DNA of 29,182 nt from Oscillospiraceae bacterium (GTDB lineage: Bacteria > Bacillota > Clostridia > Oscillospirales > Ruminococcaceae). A program made the translations under genes and the position numbers. The DNA is taken from NCBI GenBank assembly GCA_900768105.1, contig CAAGBQ010000067.1:1-29182 (forward strand), given 5' to 3'. Positions 1 to 8,170 of this stretch are shown here, piece by piece; position 1 is the stretch's first letter; the number at the start of each line of letters is the position of its first letter. The notes beneath the pieces were generated by a model. That model was not told where the DNA came from. It saw only the letters and a list, made by a program, of their open reading frames with translations, and did no database searches.

Positions 1-240
1 AGGATGAAGCGAGGAATTTCGACTGCCGCCGTCCGCGAACGCGAGAATAGCGCAAGCCGAAGCGTGAGCGGTTAACGGCAAAGGGGCAAACCTGCGCCTT
101 GATGCCGCCAACGGAACAGCACTTGTAAGACTGAGGGGTTGTATCCGCGACCGGTGATAGCGTCTACACTGCGCCTCTGTGTAAGCTCCGCACTGCGGTA
201 AACGCAGTGCAAGCCTTCCCCTTGGGGAAGGTTTGCACCG
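1..240. repeat. Composite intergenic repeat, right part, cut by the window start
   Basis: Bases 1-110 are identical to 9950-10059, and similarity continues to about 170 (the GACCGGTGATAGCGT-type motif). The copy starts inside the palindromic module that is complete at 9922-9970. At 214-231 there is a solitary CCTTCCCC/GGGGAAGG hairpin, which is also hairpin 1 of the triple-hairpin repeat found elsewhere in the window. No gene is seen here; the ORFs that can be drawn are by-products of the GC-rich palindromes. Confidence 0.85.
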
Positions 241-283
241 CGTATTTTTTGGGCAAAAAAAGCTTTTGTTTTAAGCCAAATTC

Positions 284-312
284 TTGAAATGACGGCGGCA
301 TTATGTTATAGT
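284..312 (+). promoter_or_regulatory. Sigma-A promoter of the tyrosine kinase/phosphatase operon
   Basis: TTGAAA (284-289), a 17-base spacer and TATAGT (307-312), preceded by TG at 304-305 as in an extended -10. Transcription would start near 319, which excludes the upstream in-frame ATG at 318 and supports the ATG at 390. No other strong promoter was seen inside the operon. Confidence 0.75.
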
Positions 313-389
313 ATATAATGTATGATTGTAAACTGCCGTGTTATGTCTTTTTTTACCTGTGCGGCAGGAAAGGAGCGCGCTTTTTTAAA

Positions 390-1136
390 ATGGAGCTTAC
401 CGATTTGCATTGCCACATTCTTCCTGCAATGGACGACGGCTCTCCGGATCCTGAAACCTCCGTCGCCATGGCAAAAATGGCGTATGCCTCCGGCGTAACA
501 ACCATTGCGGCAACGCCGCATTCCAATGTGGAGGATGACAATATGGCGCTGCGCTGCCGCTCGATCCGTCACCGCGCCGCCATGCTTCAGGATGCGCTTT
601 CGCAAAGCCGTATTCCGGTAAAAATCCTTACCGGAATGGAGCTTTTCATCCGCGATAACCTGCCGGAAATAATTGAAAGCAAAAGCTTTATGCCCCTTGG
701 CAAAACAAATTACCTGCTTGGGGAATTTGATTTCGGCGAGGACGGCGGCTATATGGATGAAGCGCTGACCTATATAATGAAAAGCGGAATAAATCCGGTG
801 CTTGCCCATCCGGAACGCTATGCCGCTGTTCAGCGCGAGCCTTTGTGGGTCGCCCGTTGGTTTGAAAAAGGGGTTATCATACAGGTGAATAAGGGCAGCC
901 TGCTCGGCCGCTTCGGCAGGGGACCGCATATGGCGGCGGATTGGATTTTGCGCCACGGTCTTGCTCATATTGTTGCAAGCGACGCTCACGGAACGGAGCG
1001 GCGCACTCCGGATATGACGGAGGTTTTCGACTGCATTTCGTCAAATTATTCCGAAAGATATGCCGAAGTTCTTTTGTCCGAAAATCCCGGACTTATTGCG
1101 GCGGGAAAGCCGGTGCTTCCGCCGAAGGAAAGATAA
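390..1136 (+). CDS. cpsB: CpsB/YwqE-type PHP-domain protein-tyrosine phosphatase
   Basis: A 248-residue protein of the polymerase-and-histidinol-phosphatase (PHP) fold used by CpsB/YwqE manganese-dependent tyrosine phosphatases. The N-terminus carries the HxH metal motif (H7, H9 in DLHCHILPAMDDGS), followed by ATPHSN, a central LAHPERY and a late ASDAHG, the usual metal-ligand blocks. The family removes phosphate from the tyrosine-rich tails of BY-kinases and so resets polysaccharide export. That matches its place upstream of two such kinases, 16 bases before the next gene. The ATG at 390 is chosen because the promoter would start transcription near 319 and an AAAGGAG lies at 369-375. That site is 14 bases upstream, longer than usual. 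An in-frame ATG at 318 is less likely. Family assignment is firm; the substrate is inferred. Confidence 0.93.
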   Translation: MELTDLHCHILPAMDDGSPDPETSVAMAKMAYASGVTTIAATPHSNVEDDNMALRCRSIRHRAAMLQDALSQSRIPVKILTGMELFIRDNLPEIIESKSFMPLGKTNYLLGEFDFGEDGGYMDEALTYIMKSGINPVLAHPERYAAVQREPLWVARWFEKGVIIQVNKGSLLGRFGRGPHMAADWILRHGLAHIVASDAHGTERRTPDMTEVFDCISSNYSERYAEVLLSENPGLIAAGKPVLPPKER

Positions 1137-1152
1137 AAAAAGAGGTGGGATA

Positions 1153-1983
1153 ATGTTAAAAGTCACAAAAATTGCCCTTGCCGCGCTTACCGCGGTGTTG
1201 GCAGTGCTTTTTGCACTAAAATTTATGCAAAAGCACTTTTTTACCGACAGCACGCCGCCGGTAATAAGCTTTGATTCCGAAATATTGGAGATAAGCGTGC
1301 GCACAAAGCAGGCGGAGCTGCTTTCCGGCGTTACGGCTTATGATAATAAGGACGGCGACCTTTCGTCGCAGGTTGCGGTAAAAAGCATATCGAAGCTTAT
1401 AGGAAAGGATACCGCAAAAATAACCTATATCGTCTTTGACAGCGCCGATAATATGGCAACGGCGGCGCGCACCCTGCGCTATACCGATTACAGAAAGACG
1501 GAATTCAGCCTTTCAAAGCCGCTGATTTATGAACCCGGCGCAACCGTTACGCTGAAGGACAGGCTTTTCGCACGGGATGTTATCGACGGCGACCTTACGG
1601 TCGCAATCAAGGTAACGGCCACCGCGCTGAATAATACAACGGAGGGAACCTACCCCGTAACCGTTCAGGTAACAAACAGCCTTGGGGATACTTCCGCACT
1701 TTCCCTGCCCGTAACAATAAAAAAGCACGGAATTTATGACCCATATATCGAGCTTTCGGATTACCTTGTCTATATCGACGCGGGCGCTTCCTTCGACGCG
1801 CAAAAATACATAAAATCCGTTTGGGATAAAAAGCAGGGCGGAAACGAAATATTCTCCTGGGGCGATGTTTCCGTAGAAACCGACTTGGATACAAACACCG
1901 CCGGCGATTACAATGTTGAATATACATATACGAACGAAGAAGGATACAGCTATTCCGTAATCCTTACGGTAGTGGTACAGTAA
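1153..1983 (+). CDS. Membrane-anchored or secreted protein with Ig-like (DUF5011-type) domains
   Basis: 276 residues. A short basic N-terminus and a hydrophobic stretch at about residues 6-23 form a signal anchor or signal peptide. The rest is predicted outside the cell. Residues of roughly 35-117 match the bacterial Ig-like DUF5011 pattern: TPPVISF, then YDNKDGDLS, then a DSADNMA-type ending. A second similar unit (DVIDGDLTVAIKV to TNSLGDTS) follows, and a third divergent beta-rich unit reaches the C-terminus (GDYNVEYTYTNEEGYSY). Such domains usually bind surface structures; no catalytic motif was seen. The gene lies 16 bases after the phosphatase and 15 before the first kinase, so it is co-transcribed. 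The start at 1153 is set by GAGGTGGG at 1142-1149. An extracellular sensor or scaffold for the kinases is possible but is inference. Confidence 0.8.
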   Translation: MLKVTKIALAALTAVLAVLFALKFMQKHFFTDSTPPVISFDSEILEISVRTKQAELLSGVTAYDNKDGDLSSQVAVKSISKLIGKDTAKITYIVFDSADNMATAARTLRYTDYRKTEFSLSKPLIYEPGATVTLKDRLFARDVIDGDLTVAIKVTATALNNTTEGTYPVTVQVTNSLGDTSALSLPVTIKKHGIYDPYIELSDYLVYIDAGASFDAQKYIKSVWDKKQGGNEIFSWGDVSVETDLDTNTAGDYNVEYTYTNEEGYSYSVILTVVVQ

Positions 1984-1998
1984 GGAGGTGCGGCAGCT

Positions 1999-3525
1999 TT
2001 GAATAATTCCGAAATACGATACAGCGATATAGAGCCGCTTTGCCTTATCCGCGCGGTGTTCAAAAACATATGGATGCTTTTTGCGGCGGCGCTTTGCGGT
2101 CTTTTTGGGGCATATCTTGTGCTCAATACCTTCTATGCTCCCGAATATTGCGGTTCCGCCACCTTTGTTGTAATGGCAAAATCCGCGACATATTCCTCCG
2201 TTGTGGATATTTCCACGGCGAACACCGTGGCATCCACCTTCTCGGAACTGCTTTCCGGCGAGCTTATGCAGCAAAAGGTTGCCGAGATGGCGGGAATCGA
2301 GGATTTTTCCGGCGAGATAACCGCAGAAAATAAGGAAAATACAAACCTTGTCACCCTAAAGGTGACCGCGCCCACCGCAAAGCAGGCGTTTGCCATGATA
2401 AACGCCCTTTCGGAAAACCACAATGTGCTGACGGGCAAAATTTTTAATGACGCGGTAATCACCACATTAAGCGCCCCTGCCGTAACGGAGGTTCCCACCT
2501 TTACCGGCAGCCGCATTAAGGCGGAGCTTGTCTCCGCAATCATCTGCGCCGTAATTATGGCGGCGGTGCTCTGCGCTTTTTCCGTATATTCCGATACGGT
2601 GCAGACGGAAAGCGCCGCCCGCTCCAAAATTGACGGCAAGCTTTTGCGCAGCGTTCCCCACGGAAAATCCTGGCACACAGCGAAGGGCGCGGCAAAAAAT
2701 CTTATCCGCACCGCAGGAAAAAAGCGTCCGGAAGCGCCCACCGTTACGGACCCCATGGCGGGCTTTGCCTTTACGGAGTCCATCCACTATATCCGCTCCA
2801 AAATTGAGCAGAAAAAGGCGGAAAGCGGAAAAAATGTTTTCCTTATCGGAAGCGTTTGCCCAAACGAGGGCAAATCCATGCTTATTGAAAACATCAGTCT
2901 TTCCCTTGGCGTAAAGCACGACAAAATCGTAATTGCGGATTGCGACCTGCGCAAGCCTTCGCGCTATATCGGCGCCTTGGAGCGGGAGGGCTGGGAGCCG
3001 CTCCAGAATTTCAGCATAAACGGCATTGACCTTAATATGATTTACCACCCGAAGAAGAACCTTCATGTAATATACTGTCAGGAGGTTCCGAAGTCGCCTG
3101 CGGATCTGTTTAATGCAGAGGGCTTTATCGCCGTGCTCAAAAGCCTGCGCGAAAGCTCCAACTATCTGCTGATAGATTCGCCCCCGTTGGAGATTTTCTC
3201 CGACGGAGAGGTGCTTGCGGATTTTGCGGATTACTCAATTCTTGTTGTGCGTCAGGACTGCGTTCCCGCGCCGATGATAAACGACGCCATTGATGTGCTC
3301 CGCACAAAAAATGCCGAGTTTATGGGCTTTGTTTTCAATGATGTAAGCACCCTGCATAAAAGCGGAAGCGGCTATGGCTACGGCTACGGCGGCAAATACG
3401 GCTATGGCGGAAAGTATGGCTACGGTTACGGCTACGGCCATTACGGAAGCTATGGAAAATACGGCGCCTACGGTTATGAAAAATATGCCGAAGCAGCCGC
3501 CGAAGAAAGCAGAAAGGGGGAATGA
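1999..3525 (+). CDS. Wzz/BY-kinase fusion, polysaccharide co-polymerase and tyrosine autokinase (first copy)
   Basis: 508 residues with a TTG start fixed by AAGGAGGTG at 1982-1990. The layout is an N-terminal chain-length-determinant part with transmembrane segments near residues 24-43 and 174-196 around an extracellular loop, then a cytoplasmic BY-kinase domain. The kinase has Walker A at about 284-293 (GSVCPNEGKS), Walker A' IADCDLRKP and Walker B LLIDSPP. From about residue 454 the tail is a Gly-Tyr array with 15 tyrosines, mostly YG steps, far denser than the usual short tyrosine cluster. BY-kinases phosphorylate each other's tails and control capsule or exopolysaccharide assembly. The stop codon overlaps the region of the next kinase start. 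All nucleotide-binding motifs look intact, so it should be active. Confidence 0.9.
   Translation: MNNSEIRYSDIEPLCLIRAVFKNIWMLFAAALCGLFGAYLVLNTFYAPEYCGSATFVVMAKSATYSSVVDISTANTVASTFSELLSGELMQQKVAEMAGIEDFSGEITAENKENTNLVTLKVTAPTAKQAFAMINALSENHNVLTGKIFNDAVITTLSAPAVTEVPTFTGSRIKAELVSAIICAVIMAAVLCAFSVYSDTVQTESAARSKIDGKLLRSVPHGKSWHTAKGAAKNLIRTAGKKRPEAPTVTDPMAGFAFTESIHYIRSKIEQKKAESGKNVFLIGSVCPNEGKSMLIENISLSLGVKHDKIVIADCDLRKPSRYIGALEREGWEPLQNFSINGIDLNMIYHPKKNLHVIYCQEVPKSPADLFNAEGFIAVLKSLRESSNYLLIDSPPLEIFSDGEVLADFADYSILVVRQDCVPAPMINDAIDVLRTKNAEFMGFVFNDVSTLHKSGSGYGYGYGGKYGYGGKYGYGYGYGHYGSYGKYGAYGYEKYAEAAAEESRKGE
3361..3480 (+). repeat. Gly-Tyr codon repeat encoding the tail of the first kinase
   Basis: A low-complexity stretch of GGCTAC/GGCTATGGC-type hexamers with interspersed AAA, CAT and AGC codons, encoding YG-rich residues from about 454 onward. 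A shorter relative encodes the tail of the second kinase near 4936-5007. Hexamer repeats of this kind can change length by slippage, and unit changes in multiples of six would keep the frame. Confidence 0.85.
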
Positions 3526-3527
3526 GC

Positions 3528-5024
3528 ATGGAAAAAGAGAACACCTCCAAGGGCTTTGAGCACGAGCACAGCCTTGAGCACGAAGCCGAGGCGGAAAACC
3601 TTATTGACCTTTCCGCTCTTTTGCGCAACTTCTTCCAGATATTCCTCCGCCGCATATGGGTCGTGCTGCTTGCCGCAATAATCGGCGGCGGCGCCCTTGG
3701 CGCAAGGGCATATTTTTCCTATTCGCCATATTACGAAGCAAAATCCATCCTTGCGGTAAGCGCGGGCTATACCTATGCACTTGATGTGCAGTCTTACAGC
3801 ACATATTACGATACCACCGCCGCGCGGCAGGTGGTAAGCACCTTTTCGGATATAATTTCTACCGAGGCCATGCGCGAGCTTATTGCCCAAAGCCTTGGCA
3901 AGGAAAGCTTTAATGCAAGCATAAATGCTTCTCTTGCTGCGGAAAATTCAAACCTTTTTGCCCTTACGGTAAAAAGCTCCGACCCGCATGAAGCCTATGC
4001 CGTGCTCAACGCGGTTTTGGAAAACTACCCGCGCGTTGCGGCAATCGTCCTTGGCGATACGCGGATTTATGTAATTGAGGAAGCGGTTCTTCCGGAGCAG
4101 CCGGCAAACGCCCGCAGCTGGAAAGGCAGCGCCGTAAAGGGCGCTGCACTCGGCGGCGGAGCGGTTATTGCCGTAATGGCGGTTATCGCCCTTTCCATAC
4201 ATACGGTAAATTCCTCCGATGATTTAAAAAATGCCGTAAGCATAAAGTGCCTTGGCACCGTGCCATATTGCCGCGTTAAAAAGCGCACGGACGGCAACGG
4301 TTCCATACTTATTACCGATTCCTCCGCAAGCCGCCCTTTTACCGAAGCGATTCTTACCGTGCGGGCGCGTCTTTTGCATTATTGCAAAAAAACCGGCGCA
4401 AAGGTAATCCTTATTACCTCCACCGTGCCGGGAGAGGGCAAAACCACCCTTGCGGCGAACCTTGCGGTTTCCCTTGCGCAAAACGGTTCCAAGGTGATTT
4501 TGGCGGACGCCGACCTTCGGCTGCAAAGCCTTCGCAGATTTTTTAAGGTGCGGCACGAAAGCCGCGGCCTTGTTGACGCTTTGGAAGCGCAGAACCCATA
4601 TCTTTCCGGCTTTTTGACCGATGTGGGCATAGAAAATCTGAAGCTTATTTCCGGTTCAAGCTCCGCCGCGCCCTTTGCAATGCTCCGTTCCAAAAAAATA
4701 AAGAACATTTTTGAAAAGCTGCGCACCATGGCGGATTATATAATCGTGGACACTCCGCCAAGCGGTATGCTTTCCGATGCGGAATCTTTCCTGCGTTATT
4801 CCGACGGCGTAATTTATGTAATCAAGGCGGATTACGCCTCTCGAAGCCAAATAATCGATAATATCCAGTCGCTTTCCGAAAACCGCGCTGAAATGATAGG
4901 CTATGTTGTGGGCGGCGTGCGCCAAAGCGGCGGCAACTACGGCTATGGCTACGGCCACGAGGGCTACGGCTATAATTATAAAGGCTACGGCTATTCCTAC
5001 GGCAAATCGGAAGCAAAGGAGTAA
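3528..5024 (+). CDS. Wzz/BY-kinase fusion, polysaccharide co-polymerase and tyrosine autokinase (second copy)
   Basis: 498 residues from the ATG at 3528. An ATG two codons earlier (3522) overlaps the previous stop but sits only one base after the AAAGGGGG at 3513-3520, so 3528 is preferred. The acidic, His/Glu-rich N-terminus is followed by transmembrane segments near 43-62 and 201-225 with an extracellular Wzz-like loop. The BY-kinase domain has Walker A STVPGEGKTT at about 296, Walker A' ILADADLR and Walker B IIVDTPP at about 404. The C-terminal tail has nine tyrosines in YG repeats. It is a paralogue of the preceding kinase with diverged sequence, not a recent duplicate. Tight coupling suggests a fixed ratio of the two, possibly mixed oligomers; this is inference. 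Confidence 0.9.
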   Translation: MEKENTSKGFEHEHSLEHEAEAENLIDLSALLRNFFQIFLRRIWVVLLAAIIGGGALGARAYFSYSPYYEAKSILAVSAGYTYALDVQSYSTYYDTTAARQVVSTFSDIISTEAMRELIAQSLGKESFNASINASLAAENSNLFALTVKSSDPHEAYAVLNAVLENYPRVAAIVLGDTRIYVIEEAVLPEQPANARSWKGSAVKGAALGGGAVIAVMAVIALSIHTVNSSDDLKNAVSIKCLGTVPYCRVKKRTDGNGSILITDSSASRPFTEAILTVRARLLHYCKKTGAKVILITSTVPGEGKTTLAANLAVSLAQNGSKVILADADLRLQSLRRFFKVRHESRGLVDALEAQNPYLSGFLTDVGIENLKLISGSSSAAPFAMLRSKKIKNIFEKLRTMADYIIVDTPPSGMLSDAESFLRYSDGVIYVIKADYASRSQIIDNIQSLSENRAEMIGYVVGGVRQSGGNYGYGYGHEGYGYNYKGYGYSYGKSEAKE

Positions 5025-5106
5025 GCCCCATTCGCCCCGCGCCGATGCCGTGTGAGCCTATTCTGCCGGCTTATCAAAATTATTCCACCGCGAAAGGAGC
5101 GGAACG

Positions 5107-6819
5107 ATGCTGAAAAAAATAATCGAAAAATATAAAAGCGGCGCTTTCCGCGAAATGTGGAACGAAACAAAGTGGCTTTATTCCTACGCGGCAAAATATA
5201 AATGGCTTATTGTGCTTTATATTGTTGTGGGGCTTTTTGCAACGGGGCTTTCGCTTTTTGCAAGCCTTGTAAGCAAAAATTTGATTAACGAAGTAATCGG
5301 CGGAAAAATTTCTTCGGCGGCGGTGGCGCTTTATGTGTTCCTCGGCGTTTCGGGAATTGCCGTTTCTGCCTTTAACCGCCGTATTTCCGCAAAAATTTCC
5401 CTGCGGGTAAATAACGAAATCCGTGCCGATGTTTTCAGCAAATTTATCTCCACAACATGGGAGGAGGTTTCCGCCTTTCATTCCGGCGACCTGCTTAACC
5501 GCATAAACGGCGATGTTTCCATCGTCGCCGACAGCGTAATCGGCTGGATTCCCTCCGTAACGGTAAAGCTGGCGCAGTTTATCGGCGCTTTGGCAATAAT
5601 CTTTTACTACGATGCGGCAATGGCGCTGCTTTCTTTAATCAGTATTCCCGCGGCGGCGCTTATTTCCTCGCTTCTTTTGCGCAAAATGCGCAGCTACGGC
5701 GCAAAAATCCGCGAAGCCGGAAGCGAGCTTATGTCCTTTTTTGAAGAATCCCTACAAAACATCCAAACGGTAAAGGCGTTCGGCCTTTCTCAAAGCTTGG
5801 ACAGCCGCCTGGCACAGCTCCAGAAAATTTATTTCGATACAAGCCTTGAATACAACGCCCTTTCGGTAAAGGTCACTTCCGGAATGTCCGTTTTGGGGCT
5901 TGCGGTTTCCTATCTTTGTATGGGCTGGTGCATTTACCGCCTTTTTACCGGTGCAATTGATATAGGCACCATGGTGCTTTTTCTTCAGCTTTCGGGTTAC
6001 CTTTCATCAAGCATATCCTCGCTTATCGGCTCCGTGCCCACGGTTATTACGGCGACGGTTTCCGCCGGAAGAATAATCGCCGTGCTCAATCTTCCGCGGG
6101 AAGCTTCCGGCGGAAACGGTGCCGCGGAGGAAATCGCCGCTTCCGGAAAGGTTCCGGAAATTGAATTCGATAATGTCGGCTTTGGCTATAAAAACGGCGG
6201 AGAGGTTTTCTCCGGCGTTAATCTGAAAATTGCGCCGGGAGAATTTGCCGCCTTTGTCGGTCCCTCCGGCGGCGGCAAAACCACATTGTTGCGGGTGCTG
6301 CTCGGCTTGGTAAAGCCCGCCTTTGGCAAAGCGACCCTTTCCGCGGGCGGCGTTACGGCGGAAATCTCTCCCGCTACCCGAAAGATTTTTACCTATGTTC
6401 CGCAGGAAAAGGCGGTTTTTTCCGGAACGGTCGCAGAAATGCTGCGGCTTTTTTCTCCGGATGCAACGGATGAGGAAATTTTTGCGGCGCTGAAGGCTGC
6501 CTGCGCCTATGATTTTGTGGCGGCGCTTCCGCAGGGGATAAACACCCCCCTTGGCGAACGCGGCGCGGGCTTTTCCGAAGGGCAAAACCAGCGCCTTTCC
6601 ATAGCGCGGGCGGTTTTGCGCAAAGCGCCGGTGCTGCTGCTTGATGAAGCGACCTCCGCCCTTGACCTTGAAACGGAGCGCACGGTTCTTGAAAACATCA
6701 CCGCCCTTTGCCGCGGAAAAACTCTTATTGTAATGACTCACCGCGAAAGCGTGCTTCCGCTTTGCGACAGTGTTTATCAAATTTCCGGCGGAAAGGTAAG
6801 CAGGCTTCGCGGAAAATAA
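5107..6819 (+). CDS. ABC exporter, fused permease and ATPase
   Basis: 570 residues in the type IV (MsbA-like) exporter arrangement. The N-terminal membrane domain spans about residues 25-320, and the ATPase has Walker A GPSGGGKT near 385, a signature written FSEGQNQR near 488 in place of LSGGQ, and Walker B LLLLDEATSALD near 510. An H-loop histidine is present in VMTHRES. The start follows GAAAGGAG at 5091-5098. It lies 82 bases after the second kinase, with no terminator seen between, so it is probably in the operon. Exporters of this class move lipid-linked glycans, lipids, peptides or drugs, and the substrate cannot be read from sequence. The changed signature may lower ATP-binding cooperativity but occurs in functional family members. 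Confidence 0.88.
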   Translation: MLKKIIEKYKSGAFREMWNETKWLYSYAAKYKWLIVLYIVVGLFATGLSLFASLVSKNLINEVIGGKISSAAVALYVFLGVSGIAVSAFNRRISAKISLRVNNEIRADVFSKFISTTWEEVSAFHSGDLLNRINGDVSIVADSVIGWIPSVTVKLAQFIGALAIIFYYDAAMALLSLISIPAAALISSLLLRKMRSYGAKIREAGSELMSFFEESLQNIQTVKAFGLSQSLDSRLAQLQKIYFDTSLEYNALSVKVTSGMSVLGLAVSYLCMGWCIYRLFTGAIDIGTMVLFLQLSGYLSSSISSLIGSVPTVITATVSAGRIIAVLNLPREASGGNGAAEEIAASGKVPEIEFDNVGFGYKNGGEVFSGVNLKIAPGEFAAFVGPSGGGKTTLLRVLLGLVKPAFGKATLSAGGVTAEISPATRKIFTYVPQEKAVFSGTVAEMLRLFSPDATDEEIFAALKAACAYDFVAALPQGINTPLGERGAGFSEGQNQRLSIARAVLRKAPVLLLDEATSALDLETERTVLENITALCRGKTLIVMTHRESVLPLCDSVYQISGGKVSRLRGK

Positions 6820-6875
6820 GCATACACGGCGGCGCAGCCGCATTCGTAAAAACAAAAAACATGGAGGGCAAAAAA

Positions 6876-7967
6876 ATGAAAAGCGAAAAGGAAACGGATT
6901 TTTTCGGTAACGAAAAAACGGTGCATTATGACGATTACGGCCGCAAAATAGGCGAAAGCCAGGAGGAAACGGACTTTTTTGGCAACAAAAAGGTTGTTCA
7001 CTATGATAGTTACGGCCATAAGACCGGCGAAAGCCAGGTGGAAACGGATTTTTTCGGCAACGAAAAAACCGTCCACTATGACGATTACGGTCATAAAACC
7101 GGCGAAAGCCAGTTTGAAAAGGACTTTTTCGGTAACGAAAAGGTTGTTCACTATGACGATTACGGCCACAAAACCGGAGAAAGCCATCTTGAAAAGGACT
7201 TTTTCGGTAACGAAAAGGTCGTTACATACGGCGCTTCCGGCGGCAAGGTGGGGGAATATAGGGACAACACGCCTCGTTACGGAGGAAGCTCCGGCAGCTC
7301 CGGTCAAAACGGCGGGTATTCCTCCGGTTCCGCAGGCGGATATTCCGGCAGCTATTACAACGGGGATCCGCTTACCCAGCTGCTTTTGGGAATAGCGGCG
7401 GTGGCACTTGCTATTCTTCCGTTTATTATGTATTTTGCAACAAAGCACAGCGCGGACGCGGTGGGGCTTATCCGCACCGCCGCAATCGGCCTTTGCCCGA
7501 TAATGACTCTTGTTTGCCTTATTGCTTTCCACGCAAAGCGCGGAGAAAGCACCGCCGCGCGTCGGGACAAGCGCCGCATGATAATTTCCACGGCGCTGCT
7601 TTTTCTTGTGCAGGAGCTTTGCTTCCTTTTTTACACCGACCCGGCGGGCGAAGGCGACAGCCTCGGTTCCTTTATCCTTTTTGTGGTGTTTTGGATTCCG
7701 AAGCTTATATATTCGATAGTCACCGGTATTTTTACTTTTAAAAGCGAAGAGGCTACTGAAGCCTGCAAGGACTGCTATCGCTTTTCTTCCATTGCCTTTG
7801 CGGTAATTTCCGGAGCAATGGAGCTTACCAATGTTATTACGGAGGGCGATTTCGGCGATATTATCAGTGTAATAATACTTTTCATTCCGGCGATGGCGAT
7901 TCTTTGGGGCATGGTTTTTGCCCTTACCGCCGTAACGGACTGGATTTATAAAAAAATTGCCTGCTGA
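6876..7967 (+). CDS. Multi-pass membrane protein with five 25-residue tyrosine-rich repeats
   Basis: 363 residues, family not recognised. Residues 6-130 are five tandem 25-residue repeats with consensus ETDFFGNEKVVHYDDYGHKT followed by GESQ. Four units keep the HYD(D/S)YG pair of tyrosines; the fifth is degenerate. Residues 131-165 form a Gly/Ser/Tyr-rich linker, and about six hydrophobic segments follow to the C-terminus (Lys-rich KK near the end). There is no signal peptide, so the repeats should face the cytoplasm. The start at 6876 is set by GGAGGG at 6863-6868; an upstream in-frame ATG at 6861 overlaps that site. It lies 56 bases after the exporter as the last operon gene. Tyrosines flanked by acidic residues make the repeats plausible BY-kinase substrates or docking sites, which is inference. 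Confidence 0.8.
   Translation: MKSEKETDFFGNEKTVHYDDYGRKIGESQEETDFFGNKKVVHYDSYGHKTGESQVETDFFGNEKTVHYDDYGHKTGESQFEKDFFGNEKVVHYDDYGHKTGESHLEKDFFGNEKVVTYGASGGKVGEYRDNTPRYGGSSGSSGQNGGYSSGSAGGYSGSYYNGDPLTQLLLGIAAVALAILPFIMYFATKHSADAVGLIRTAAIGLCPIMTLVCLIAFHAKRGESTAARRDKRRMIISTALLFLVQELCFLFYTDPAGEGDSLGSFILFVVFWIPKLIYSIVTGIFTFKSEEATEACKDCYRFSSIAFAVISGAMELTNVITEGDFGDIISVIILFIPAMAILWGMVFALTAVTDWIYKKIAC
6891..7265 (+). repeat. Five tandem 75-bp coding repeats
   Basis: Five in-frame 75-bp units encode the 25-residue repeats of the membrane protein. Units two to four are the most alike at DNA level and the fifth has diverged in its second half. The similarity allows copy-number change by recombination while keeping the reading frame. 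They have no spacers and are not a CRISPR array. Confidence 0.9.
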
Positions 7968-8045
7968 TTTGTGCGCCGCCTTTATGGCGGCACAGGCAGG
8001 GAAACACGCCTTCGCTTTATGCAAAGCTGCGCGCTTTTGCAAGGC
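7968..8045. other. Intergenic spacer with a hairpin lacking a T-tract
   Basis: A stem GCCGCC (7975-7980) with GGCGGC (7986-7991) follows the operon's last stop codon. It is not followed by a run of T, so it is at best a weak terminator. Nothing else was recognised before the next promoter. Confidence 0.5.
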
Positions 8046-8074
8046 TTGCATTTTTGCTTCGGCTGTGCTATTAT
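8046..8074 (+). promoter_or_regulatory. Extended -10 promoter of the ABC-F gene
   Basis: TTGCAT (8046-8051), a 17-base spacer and TATTAT (8069-8074), with TG at 8066-8067 as an extended -10. The start site would be near 8081, leaving a leader of about 144 bases, which is long for this window. Confidence 0.72.
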
Positions 8075-8125
8075 ATTTCCGTAGGAAATCTTCTTGCATA
8101 AAATTGGTTTGAAAAGGGTGGAAAG

Positions 8126-8137
8126 ATGCGCAAATAA
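8126..8137 (+). CDS. Leader mini-ORF (Met-Arg-Lys-stop)
   Basis: ATG CGC AAA TAA lies in the ABC-F leader, about 45 bases after the inferred transcription start. A purine-rich AAAAGGGTGG at 8112-8121 could serve as its ribosome binding site. Leader ORFs of only a few codons are known upstream of antibiotic-responsive ABC-F genes, where a stalled ribosome changes the folding of a downstream terminator. A ribosome stopped here would cover the start of the 8139-8157 stem. The assignment rests on position and context; three codons carry no homology signal. Confidence 0.5.
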   Translation: MRK

Positions 8138-8170
8138 TCTGCTTTTTTGCTTTGCAGCGCATTGCCATGC

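Noticed and set aside
318..389. N-terminal extension of the CpsB-type phosphatase
   Set aside because: The inferred transcription start is near 319, and homologues begin at the MxxxDxHxH region, which the ATG at 390 gives.
6891..7265. CRISPR array
   Set aside because: The 75-bp repeats are contiguous, in frame and without spacers; the dispersed triple-hairpin repeats are also not regularly spaced.
6777..8168. 463-codon open frame antisense to the repeat membrane protein
   Set aside because: It is the shadow of the 75-bp repeats and the hydrophobic domain; no start signals or family features.
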